Of a stretch of DNA of 43,884 nucleotides, positions 13,657 through 20,452 are shown in pieces. The notes beneath the pieces are model-generated. The model did no database searches. It was not told the origin of the DNA and worked only from the letters and a program-made list of their open reading frames with translations. Made by a program: the position numbers and the translations under genes. This DNA comes from a virus: the IMG/VR virus record IMGVR_UViG_3300045283_000058, positions 1-43,884 of that record, one strand, 5' to 3'. Position 1 is the stretch's first letter, and each line of letters begins with the position of its first letter.

Positions 13657-14152
13657 ACCGAACGACAGCAGGAGAGACGGAGCCGCTGTCATTAAAGCAC
13701 TGATCCGTGATGGAACCCGGCCAAAGGCGTGTCCGCTTTGCGGCGGTGAAGCGTACGCCTACTGCACGGTCAACGGCACACAGATGTTCAAGGTCGGCTG
13801 CGCAGCCTGCGGTCTCGAACTGAAGGCCGCGTGGTATCGCGACCAGGACAAGCCAACGAAGGACATTCTGACGCTGTGGAACACGCGGGCTGATTCCGGC
13901 GTCCCCCGCTCAGGGGTGCCCGAATTTGATGCGGAACGAGCGCTGAGAGAGGAATGGTGGGCGAATCACGGCTGCGCGCCCTCAGCGCAGTACGGCGACG
14001 ACAGCGAAATGCAGTGCAACGCGCTCGGGTGTATGCACGACTTCAAACGGGAACCGCTGGCGACCCTCGCCGAGTACGTGTATGACCGTCGCCTGCGACG
14101 TGCGATTGAGTCAACAGCGGAGGCCCGCGCAGGGCAGGAGCCGACGACATGA
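13646..14152 (+). CDS. Lar-like zinc-ribbon protein fused to a second module
   Basis: A 168-residue protein. Residues 28-81 resemble Lar/restriction-alleviation proteins: CPLCGG (29-34), GCAACG (51-56) and a closing LWNTR. Lar proteins modulate host type I restriction and modification. Residues 83-92 (SGVPRSGVPEF) are encoded by a junction element. The rest (ERALREEWWANHGCAP...) is a separate helical module with several Cys. It appears to be two small genes joined in frame. The start follows the 30-bp junction element. Confidence 0.65.
   Translation: MSDEPNDSRRDGAAVIKALIRDGTRPKACPLCGGEAYAYCTVNGTQMFKVGCAACGLELKAAWYRDQDKPTKDILTLWNTRADSGVPRSGVPEFDAERALREEWWANHGCAPSAQYGDDSEMQCNALGCMHDFKREPLATLAEYVYDRRLRRAIESTAEARAGQEPTT
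13896..13923 (+). repeat. in-frame junction element
   Basis: A 28-bp element with core CCCCCGCTCAGGGG, identical to 14324-14351. CCCC pairs with GGGG. Here it lies inside an ORF and encodes GVPRSGVP between two protein modules. Confidence 0.8.
14115..14144 (+). repeat. 30-bp junction element with ribosome site
   Basis: Second exact copy of the 13613-13642 element, again at a gene end just before an ATG. Confidence 0.8.
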
Positions 14153-15522
14153 GAACTCTTGATGCAGCGATGCCGAACGAGCAGGCGGCCACGCTCGGGG
14201 AGATTGCCCGCACGGCCGGAGGTCAGCGCGCCGCTGTGGGCGACGCCATCGACCGCGGCTTGATCTTGCGTCGAATGCTGGAGGAAGCCGGATTCGGACT
14301 TGTGCGACTCGGAGAGGCTGATCCCGGCGTCCCCCGCTCAGGGGTGCCCGACTTCTGGCTGTGCAAGACGTGCGGCTGTCTCTGGCGCGACAACCACGAC
14401 GCCGGACAGTACCCGAATACGGCCATCTGCGACGGCAGCGTGTCGCTCGGGGCGAAGCAGACCTCATGCGCCAAGTGCGAGGCGAACACGTTGCCGCCCA
14501 TCACAGAACCGTTGTATCGCGTCGCCGTCCCCCGCTCAGGGGATTCAACGACTGAGAAACTGTACACGGCGCGAAAGCTGTCAGCGGGCGAAATCACGAT
14601 CAGTACCGTCGATGGCGAAGTTCGGCTCCGAGTCACGGACGCGCAAGCATTGCGCATCGCGAGCGACATTCTTGAACTTGTTCCACGCGATGACGCTGCC
14701 GGAGCGCCACTGAACATCGAACAGGCAAAGTACGACCTTGCACGTATGTCGATGGACGAGGCGCCGCTGGTGTTTCGCCGTTATCTCGAAAAAGCCATCG
14801 CCGAACTTGAGACCCTGCGAACCGCCCAATCCGCCGAGGCCCGCTCAGGGGTGGCCCCGCTGGACCTGGAGCCGATTCGACAACGTGAACGCGCGGCTAC
14901 GCCGACACCTTGGACGGCTGGCTGGTCAGGCGACCCCGACGATCAAGGGAAAGACGATGCGGGGCCGATTGATATTGTTTCGACGTGGCGAGGCGGTGTC
15001 GCGCGTTGTTCGCCAAGTCCAACAGGACATGCGAGCACGTGGGACCAAGTTGAGGCAAACGCGGCATTCATCGCGCACGCTCGGCAGGACATCCCGGCGC
15101 TTCTCGCTGAAATTGACAGATTGCGGGCGCTCTCATCCGAATTGCTGGCGCGTTATTCGTTAGCGCTTCGAGATGGCAAACCAGCACTTGTTAATGATTC
15201 GAACGGCTTGTGGTGTAGCTATCGGCAAGCGGCCCAACGGATCGTAGCCGCCGAAGTTGTGTCGTCCTCAGGGGCCACACCGCAGGAGTGGTTGCCGATT
15301 GAGACCATTCCCGAGAAGGGACCAGTGCTCGTCGCATCGGGCGACTTGATCTGGATCGCGTGCCATCCAAAGCGAACGTTGGCGCAAAGACGTGCTGGCG
15401 GCGGTCCGACGCACTGGTTGCCGCTGCCTCAGCCGCCGGGAACCGTGCGGGCCTCCTCAGGGGTAGCCCCCATGAGCACCAACCCTGAACCAGCGTGGCG
15501 TCTGAAATGTCCATGGTTATAG
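14149..15522 (+). CDS. multi-module fusion ORF, 3' end truncated by transposon
   Basis: A 457-residue ORF that reads as five or more small phage proteins in a row, separated by junction-encoded linkers (GVPRSGVP, VPRSG, ARSGVAP, SSGATP, SSGVAP). Recognisable modules are a Cys-containing unit (LCKTCGCLWRDNH), an Ea22-like unit (FIAHARQDIPALLAEIDRLR), and a DUF551-like unit (EWLPIETIPEKGP to THWLPLPQPPG). It then enters the duplicated zinc ribbon and stops inside the IS element's left end. The right-hand remainder is the ORF at 17243. Rejoined, the ORF would be near 700 residues. Each module alone is an ordinary accessory protein of unknown function. Confidence 0.65.
   Translation: MRTLDAAMPNEQAATLGEIARTAGGQRAAVGDAIDRGLILRRMLEEAGFGLVRLGEADPGVPRSGVPDFWLCKTCGCLWRDNHDAGQYPNTAICDGSVSLGAKQTSCAKCEANTLPPITEPLYRVAVPRSGDSTTEKLYTARKLSAGEITISTVDGEVRLRVTDAQALRIASDILELVPRDDAAGAPLNIEQAKYDLARMSMDEAPLVFRRYLEKAIAELETLRTAQSAEARSGVAPLDLEPIRQRERAATPTPWTAGWSGDPDDQGKDDAGPIDIVSTWRGGVARCSPSPTGHASTWDQVEANAAFIAHARQDIPALLAEIDRLRALSSELLARYSLALRDGKPALVNDSNGLWCSYRQAAQRIVAAEVVSSSGATPQEWLPIETIPEKGPVLVASGDLIWIACHPKRTLAQRRAGGGPTHWLPLPQPPGTVRASSGVAPMSTNPEPAWRLKCPWL
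14324..14351 (+). repeat. in-frame junction element
   Basis: Exact 28-bp copy of 13896-13923, encoding GVPRSGVP between modules of the fusion ORF. A shortened copy is at 14527-14542, a variant at 14836-14857, and CCTCAGGGG variants at 15265-15277, 15447-15471 and 17578-17596. Confidence 0.8.
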
Positions 15523-15559
15523 ACTTGACGCAAGGTAGCGCCGGGCGTATTGTCCCGGA

Positions 15560-16159
15560 ATGCTCAGCAAATCTGACTGGCTCGCTGTGGGTGTAGCTGC
15601 GTCTCTGGGGGCGCTGACATTCGTGGTCGAAACGCCTCTTCTGAAGTATTTGTGCGGCATTGCGTGCGCGGCCGTGGCCGTCTATGCATTCGTCAGGTTT
15701 CTGCGCGCCCAGCATGAGCCGCGTTCTGGTAATGCGATTTCGTGGAAGGAGATGGAAGATCGATTTAAGGAACTAGAGCAATTAAACCTCCAGCACAAGG
15801 GCGACGGACCGCTCCATGCTTTTCAGAATGAAGCCGGGCAAGAGTCTTCCTGGTATGTCGGAGGTGGCGGAAGAAAGGTCACTGAGGACGGGCAGCGACT
15901 ATGCGCGTTAGCTGGACGCAAGCTGAAGGCTGATGGCATCGCAAAGCAATATTTACGACTCGAAAAAGAGTCAATCGATCTGGATCGATGGTTGTGGTTT
16001 CTCGTCGAATTGGGACAAGCGAGCCGAACAATTATCGATGGAGTCACTCATGGCCGCCGTGAACCGACGAGATACCTCTATAACATTCAGTTTCTTACGC
16101 AGTCATCAGTCGCCGGGTGCGTGGAATGTCTCAAACACGAAATGAAGCCTACGCTGTGA
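15560..16159 (+). CDS. passenger membrane protein of unknown function
   Basis: A 199-residue protein with two N-terminal transmembrane helices (WLAVGVAASLGALTFVV; YLCGIACAAVAVYAFVRFL) and a soluble region (SWKEMEDRFKELEQLN, then GRKVTEDGQRLCALAG). It lies wholly inside the IS element, convergent with the transposase and overlapping its end by 11 bases. Codon choice is less GC-rich than the phage genes. It is not a known transposition gene, so it is cargo. Confidence 0.7.
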   Translation: MLSKSDWLAVGVAASLGALTFVVETPLLKYLCGIACAAVAVYAFVRFLRAQHEPRSGNAISWKEMEDRFKELEQLNLQHKGDGPLHAFQNEAGQESSWYVGGGGRKVTEDGQRLCALAGRKLKADGIAKQYLRLEKESIDLDRWLWFLVELGQASRTIIDGVTHGRREPTRYLYNIQFLTQSSVAGCVECLKHEMKPTL

Positions 16160-17057
16160 GTTTTTCGTACGGGAGCTTTTCAGATTCAATGAGCTTCAGC
16201 AACGTATCTCGGAACAGAAACGGATTCTTCCGATTATTGAAACGCCATTCGAACTCATCGAGGTAAGCGTCAAGATGCTTCGCGGAGACTTGATGATAGC
16301 TGCCGACAATCGACCGCTTGAACAGCGACCATACGCCCTCGACGCTGTTCGTGTGAACGTCGCCGCGCACCCATTCCTCTTTCGAGTGGTCGACGGTTTC
16401 GTGCGTCGTGTCGTGGTCAGTCATGTTGCCGTAGCCCGTGTGCTGGTCCGTGTAGATTTTCTCCGCCCACCCGCCAACGTTTTCATCGATGAACTTGCGG
16501 AGCGTTTTCCTATCCGCGCGCTTGTCGACGCGAAGCCGGATACGACCGCCACGTTCGACCGCGCCGAGCACCATCGTTTTGTGATCGAGCGAGCCGCTTC
16601 CGACATGACGCCGACGCCCGCCGACATACGTCTCATCAACTTCGACGGTGCCACCGAGTTTCGGCGCGTTCAATTCCGCCATCGCCTTGCGAATACGGTG
16701 GCAGAGATACCACGCCGTTTTGTAGCTCACGCCAATCGTGCGCTTCAGTTGATTCGCGCTCACGCCCTTTCGGGCCTGTACCATCATGAAGACGGCAAGG
16801 AACCACTTCCAGAGCGGCAGGTGCGAGTCGTGGAAAATCGTGTTCACGCGCACGCTGAACTGATAGCGGCAACCGTCGCAATCAAATTGGTTGCGCTCAA
16901 CAATGCGCGAAATCTTTTTCGACTGGCAACGCGGGCAGGCGATGCCGTCCGGCCAGCGAAGCGCCGCGAGGTAGTTGAAGCACCGTTCCTCGCTGCCGAA
17001 CTGGTCGATCAACTGGCAGATGTCGAGTTCGTGCGTTTTAATGGGTTTCATTTGCAC
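16149..17057 (-). CDS. IS1595-family (ISXO2-like) transposase
   Basis: A 302-residue complete transposase. An N-terminal zinc ribbon (C41, C44, C60, C63) is followed by a helical region (WKWFLAVFMMVQARKGVSAN) and the ISXO2 catalytic domain: VEVDETYVGG (Asp141), IYTDQHTGY (Asp204) and HTNSVEGVWSLFKR (Asn237/Glu240). This matches the DD(N/E) pattern of the family. It catalyses cut-and-paste or copy-out movement of the element. No frameshift or missing catalytic residue is seen, so it may be active. Confidence 0.92.
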   Translation of the reverse strand: MQMKPIKTHELDICQLIDQFGSEERCFNYLAALRWPDGIACPRCQSKKISRIVERNQFDCDGCRYQFSVRVNTIFHDSHLPLWKWFLAVFMMVQARKGVSANQLKRTIGVSYKTAWYLCHRIRKAMAELNAPKLGGTVEVDETYVGGRRRHVGSGSLDHKTMVLGAVERGGRIRLRVDKRADRKTLRKFIDENVGGWAEKIYTDQHTGYGNMTDHDTTHETVDHSKEEWVRGDVHTNSVEGVWSLFKRSIVGSYHQVSAKHLDAYLDEFEWRFNNRKNPFLFRDTLLKLIESEKLPYEKLTA

Positions 17058-17080
17058 ACGCTGATTTATGTGTAAGCGAA

Positions 17081-17224
17081 ATGTCTAAAAAATCTCCGAA
17101 GCATCCGCGCCACATGACCGACGCCGAAGCGATGGCGCACTTGTTCCACCCGCACGTCATAAAGCACGTATCTAAAGCAGTTACGGCTAAGGGCGGGAAG
17201 AAGAAAGCAACCACAAAGAGATGA
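17081..17224 (+). CDS. small basic ORF in the IS element
   Basis: A 47-residue ORF (MSKKSPKHPRHMTDAEAM...) that is His- and Lys-rich and ends in KKKATTKR. It is divergent from the transposase, 23 bases away, and ends just before the right inverted repeat. It may be a second passenger or regulator. Confidence 0.45.
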   Translation: MSKKSPKHPRHMTDAEAMAHLFHPHVIKHVSKAVTAKGGKKKATTKR

Positions 17225-17242
17225 TACCCGAGGGGCTACCTT

Positions 17243-18028
17243 GTGTCAAGTATACAATCATCGAAATGTCCGTGGCCTGAATGCGGGCACGAATTTCTCA
17301 GCGCGTATTCGCGGCTCGCGTACGATTCGTGTCCTCGCTGCCATCAGTCAGTGATGACGAACAAGTTGATCGAACTACCGTTGGCGGCCCCAGCCGCCGG
17401 AGGACGCCAGCAAGAGATTCACGAGAGTCGCAGCCCGGTGGGTGACGGGCAGGACGCCTTCGTCCGCGTGCTGCAACGCGTCGCCGAGCTACCGGACCGA
17501 ACCAGCCCGGACGATTGGCCGGAAGCGATGCTCGTCACCGGCGAGGAACTGCGCGCGATCCTGCTCGACGAACTTCCGCGGGCCTCCTCAGGGGCCAGCG
17601 CCCCACGGTGTCAGAAAGTGTGTGAGGTCAATGCTGCGTATGGTCCGGCGTGCGGGAAGCCTTGTCAATTCGCGGAAGGGCATACGGGGCGCTGCGAATG
17701 CGGCTGTTACAACTGGGCCAGCGCCCCACCCGACGCCAACGATGCGAGTCGGCACTACGCCGAGCGATTACACCGCGAGAAGATCGAGCGACTTCTCACC
17801 GAAGTTCGAGACTTGTTGGTCTGGCGCTTTCGTGACGATCCACCCCCATCCATAAACGCGGTAGATCCCAGCGCCACGGATCCGGGAACGCCGACCACGC
17901 GCGACGCCTCATCTTCGTCTTCGTCCGAGATTCCGAACGTTGGTGGTGCGTTAACGCATTGGATTGAGAGATGTTACCGGGCGGAAGCCGAGATCCAGCA
18001 GTTGAAGAAGGACCGGGAACCCCGATGA
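17243..18028 (+). CDS. right-hand remainder of the split fusion ORF
   Basis: A 261-residue ORF whose GTG lies in the transposon end; the first residues (MSSIQSS) are transposon-derived. Then come the zinc ribbon (KCPWPECGHEF...CPRCHQ), a helical unit (PDDWPEAMLVTGEELRAI), a linker (RASSGASAP), a cysteine-rich unit (CQKVCEVNAAYGPACG...CECGCYNW), and a helical tail ending IERCYRAEAEIQQLKKD. It continues the module pattern of the 14149 ORF. Whether the GTG is used is unknown. Confidence 0.6.
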   Translation: MSSIQSSKCPWPECGHEFLSAYSRLAYDSCPRCHQSVMTNKLIELPLAAPAAGGRQQEIHESRSPVGDGQDAFVRVLQRVAELPDRTSPDDWPEAMLVTGEELRAILLDELPRASSGASAPRCQKVCEVNAAYGPACGKPCQFAEGHTGRCECGCYNWASAPPDANDASRHYAERLHREKIERLLTEVRDLLVWRFRDDPPPSINAVDPSATDPGTPTTRDASSSSSSEIPNVGGALTHWIERCYRAEAEIQQLKKDREPR

Positions 18029-18261
18029 GCCAATCGATTTGCGGGATTTGCCAGATGCCCTACGTGCCAGATGCGAACGGCCTCATTCATCTGCCGTGTC
18101 CGCACTGCGGCGCGATGTCGTTGATCTGCACCGCGATCTACACCAGCATCACGACTAATCGCGTGGCGTACTGGTCACCGCTCGCATCGCGCGAGTCCGA
18201 CGAACCCCTGATCGGCCCTGACGGCGCCAAACAACTGCAACGCTGGTTCGATCGAGGTTAG
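18025..18261 (+). CDS. zinc-ribbon protein
   Basis: A 78-residue protein with two CxxC knuckles (CGICQMPY...CPHCGAM) in the first 35 residues and a short alpha/beta tail. It is ATGA-coupled to the preceding ORF. It is the last small gene before the terminase; a terminase small subunit is otherwise missing, but this protein has no visible HTH, so I do not assign that role. Confidence 0.6.
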   Translation: MSQSICGICQMPYVPDANGLIHLPCPHCGAMSLICTAIYTSITTNRVAYWSPLASRESDEPLIGPDGAKQLQRWFDRG

Positions 18262-18330
18262 CGACTTGGCTAAATGCGCATCAAATAAGCAGTTGGGGGC
18301 GGGCGCCGGTCCGCAGGAGTAGCGAACACT

Positions 18331-19797
18331 GTGAACCCGATCGAATTCCGAGGGAAGCACGCGGAGATTTTGGCCGACTGGACGACGGCCGAGCTCTGCG
18401 CTGAAGGGGCGCTGTCCTGCGGGAAAACGACCGTAGCGCTGTGGAAGGAACTCGAAGCCCTGAAACGGTGGCCGGGGATCTGGATCTTTCTCGCCCGCTG
18501 GACGAACGATGCGACCACGACGCTGCTGCAACCTGCCTTTGAACAGCTCGCGCGGATTCACGGCACCACTTGGACGTGGGATCGAGATGAGAACTGCTAC
18601 GGCTTTGAGAACGGCTCCAGGGCGTTTTCGTTTGGCCTGAAAACCCAATCGCAGGATCCGACCGAACGCTACGGCAAGATCCGCGGACTTCCTGTGTCCA
18701 GAATCTACATCGACCAGGCGGAACAGATCCCCGCCGACATCGCGGCCGAATTACGGCTGAGACTACGGCCCGACATCGAAGCGCGGCAACGTGGTGATCG
18801 CTTCCCGTTTCAATTGACCTTCACGCCGAATCCGGTACATCCACAGAACCATTGGATCGCGAAAGATTTCCCGCTCAACAACAAGATCAAAGGCCGTCGC
18901 CATTGGACGATCAGCCTGTTCGACAATCGCCACAACCTCCCGCCCGAACTGATCGAAAGCGCGGAACGGACGTATCCACCGGAACACCCGAAACACAAGA
19001 CGGTCATTCTCGGGGAGCGTGGTCTGAACGTGATGGGCGATCCGGTCTATGACCAACAGTACGATCGCGCGCTGCACGTTCGACCCGTTCAAGCACGGAC
19101 GGACGCACCCTTGATCGAAGCCTTCGAGTTCGGTCAGCACAATCCGACCTGGATCATCGCGCAGCGCACCTATCACGGCGGGCTGATCGTGCTTGGCGGG
19201 CTCATGGGGATGCGGTTAATGCAGGAAGACTTTCTGCCCTTGGTCAAACAGTACCGTCAGGAGTGGTATCCCGATCTGCCCATTAAGACCTGCACGGCAC
19301 CGATGGGCGAAACGCAGAAGACGGTCAGCGGCCGGTATACCTTGCTTGGGTTGTTGCGTCAGGCGGGCTTCTCGGCGGTCTGGCGGGAACATGCGAATGC
19401 CCCGGACGTGAAGCTCGCCATGATCGAGGAAATCGCCGCGTTATTGCGCCGGCGGACCGGCGTCCGCGAAGAAGCCTTGAGCATCAATGCCGACCCGTCC
19501 CGGTGGCTCCGCGCGGCGCCGGATGGCTCGATTAAGCCGGAACCGTTTCTCTCGTTCGCCTTCGATGGTGGATACGTCTGGTCCGAACACACCGTCAGCA
19601 TCTCCAACAAAGAAGTGCGCCAACCGCACAACGATGACGAGTACGCCAATGCGATGCGGTGTCTGGAGAATCTGATCCTGAACTTCTGCGCGGGTCAAGC
19701 CAGCCAAGACGCACGAGACCGTCAACGATCGAAGGCTCAGGCCCGCTCGCATGCTACGGACGTCGCGGAGGGTCCACACGGCTGGATGGCCCACTAG
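18331..19797 (+). CDS. terL: terminase large subunit
   Basis: A 488-residue packaging motor. The ATPase Walker A variant GALSCGKTT is at 26-34 and Walker B IYIDQAEQ at 125-132, with the adenine-side and coupling region between them. The C-terminal half (AFEFGQHNPTWIIAQRTYHGG, and near 320 KTCTAPMGE) fits the RNase-H-like nuclease. It cuts concatemers and drives DNA into the prohead through the portal encoded two genes downstream. It starts at GTG after GCAGGAG. The length is usual for P22-like TerL. No small subunit was recognised. Confidence 0.9.
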   Translation: MNPIEFRGKHAEILADWTTAELCAEGALSCGKTTVALWKELEALKRWPGIWIFLARWTNDATTTLLQPAFEQLARIHGTTWTWDRDENCYGFENGSRAFSFGLKTQSQDPTERYGKIRGLPVSRIYIDQAEQIPADIAAELRLRLRPDIEARQRGDRFPFQLTFTPNPVHPQNHWIAKDFPLNNKIKGRRHWTISLFDNRHNLPPELIESAERTYPPEHPKHKTVILGERGLNVMGDPVYDQQYDRALHVRPVQARTDAPLIEAFEFGQHNPTWIIAQRTYHGGLIVLGGLMGMRLMQEDFLPLVKQYRQEWYPDLPIKTCTAPMGETQKTVSGRYTLLGLLRQAGFSAVWREHANAPDVKLAMIEEIAALLRRRTGVREEALSINADPSRWLRAAPDGSIKPEPFLSFAFDGGYVWSEHTVSISNKEVRQPHNDDEYANAMRCLENLILNFCAGQASQDARDRQRSKAQARSHATDVAEGPHGWMAH

Positions 19798-19803
19798 CGG
19801 TCC

Positions 19804-19813
19804 GTGTTATACT
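19804..19813 (+). promoter_or_regulatory. possible extended -10 promoter
   Basis: TGTTATACT just after the terminase stop matches an extended -10 box (TGn plus TATACT at 19808-19813). No good -35 is present at 17 bases. It could drive the head genes. Confidence 0.3.
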
Positions 19814-19838
19814 CTCGATGTTTTTATTCACACCGCTT

Positions 19839-20099
19839 ATGAGTGAATCGGCCGCGAAGCAGGAACGCCGGGATCTGCGTCGAGCGTTTGGCGAACGGGC
19901 CATCGGCGTCATCGACACACATGGCGCCGCGATTCTCGGCCTGACTCAGAATCAGGATCGCATCGCCGCCTCCCTGGATCTCTCCCACAAACGTCACGAT
20001 CAACAGCACGCCGCCTTTGCGCCGGTGCAGGAATGGCAGCAGGCATTTGCGCGCCGCTCGTTTCGTGAACGCTGGCGCTGGCTGTTCTTCGGTCGATGA
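19839..20099 (+). CDS. hypothetical protein
   Basis: An 86-residue, basic helical protein (MSESAAKQERRDLRR...) ending WRWLFFGR. An ATG 21 bases upstream (MFLFTPL) is possible. It lies between terminase and portal, where P22-like phages carry small head or packaging accessory genes. Function unknown. Confidence 0.6.
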   Translation: MSESAAKQERRDLRRAFGERAIGVIDTHGAAILGLTQNQDRIAASLDLSHKRHDQQHAAFAPVQEWQQAFARRSFRERWRWLFFGR

Positions 20100-20452
20100 C
20101 GCCCTCCGCCTGCGCGACGGCCATCGTCGATGCAACCTCGAGTAAGGACACACGCGCGCCGAGCCCAGCCGACAATCGCTCTATCGCTGATCTGTTGAAC
20201 GCTTGGAAGGTGGCGCATCTCGCCTACCGACAAGCGACACAACGCCGCGATAAAACCGCCGCCGCGGAAGCCCTGAACAACGCCGCGATCGCCCGCGCCC
20301 GTGCGGAGCTCGCCGATCCCACCCATACCGATCCGATCTGGCAAGAGAACGCCGGCACGCACTCGCTCGGCTCCCAAACCCACGACGAACTCAACGCGGA
20401 TCTGCTCCAGTTTTATACGGAGCGGCTAGAGATCGCGAACGCGAATGGCTGA
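20096..20452 (+). CDS. hypothetical helical protein upstream of portal
   Basis: A 118-residue Ala-rich helical protein (SIADLLNAWKVAHLAYRQ; KTAAAEALNNAAIARARAEL). ATGA-coupled to the preceding gene and overlapping the portal start by eight bases. It may be a head-assembly accessory; family not recognised. Confidence 0.6.
   Translation: MTPSACATAIVDATSSKDTRAPSPADNRSIADLLNAWKVAHLAYRQATQRRDKTAAAEALNNAAIARARAELADPTHTDPIWQENAGTHSLGSQTHDELNADLLQFYTERLEIANANG

Larger units (their letters stand above)
15513..17263. mobile_element. IS1595-family transposon with passenger gene
   Basis: About 1.75 kb. The ends form imperfect inverted repeats sharing ACTTGAC-CAAGGTAGC: left 15513-15539, right 17235-17261. 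The target sequence AAATGTCC appears on both sides (15505-15512, 17264-17271), fitting the 8-bp duplication known for IS1595. The exact ends are uncertain by one or two bases. It contains a complete ISXO2-type transposase, a membrane-protein passenger gene and a small basic ORF. It interrupts the second copy of the duplicated zinc-ribbon module; joining the flanks restores that module exactly. Confidence 0.85.

Noticed and set aside
16275-17075. 266-codon rightward ORF
   Set aside because: Antisense to the complete transposase gene, whose zinc and catalytic residues are intact.
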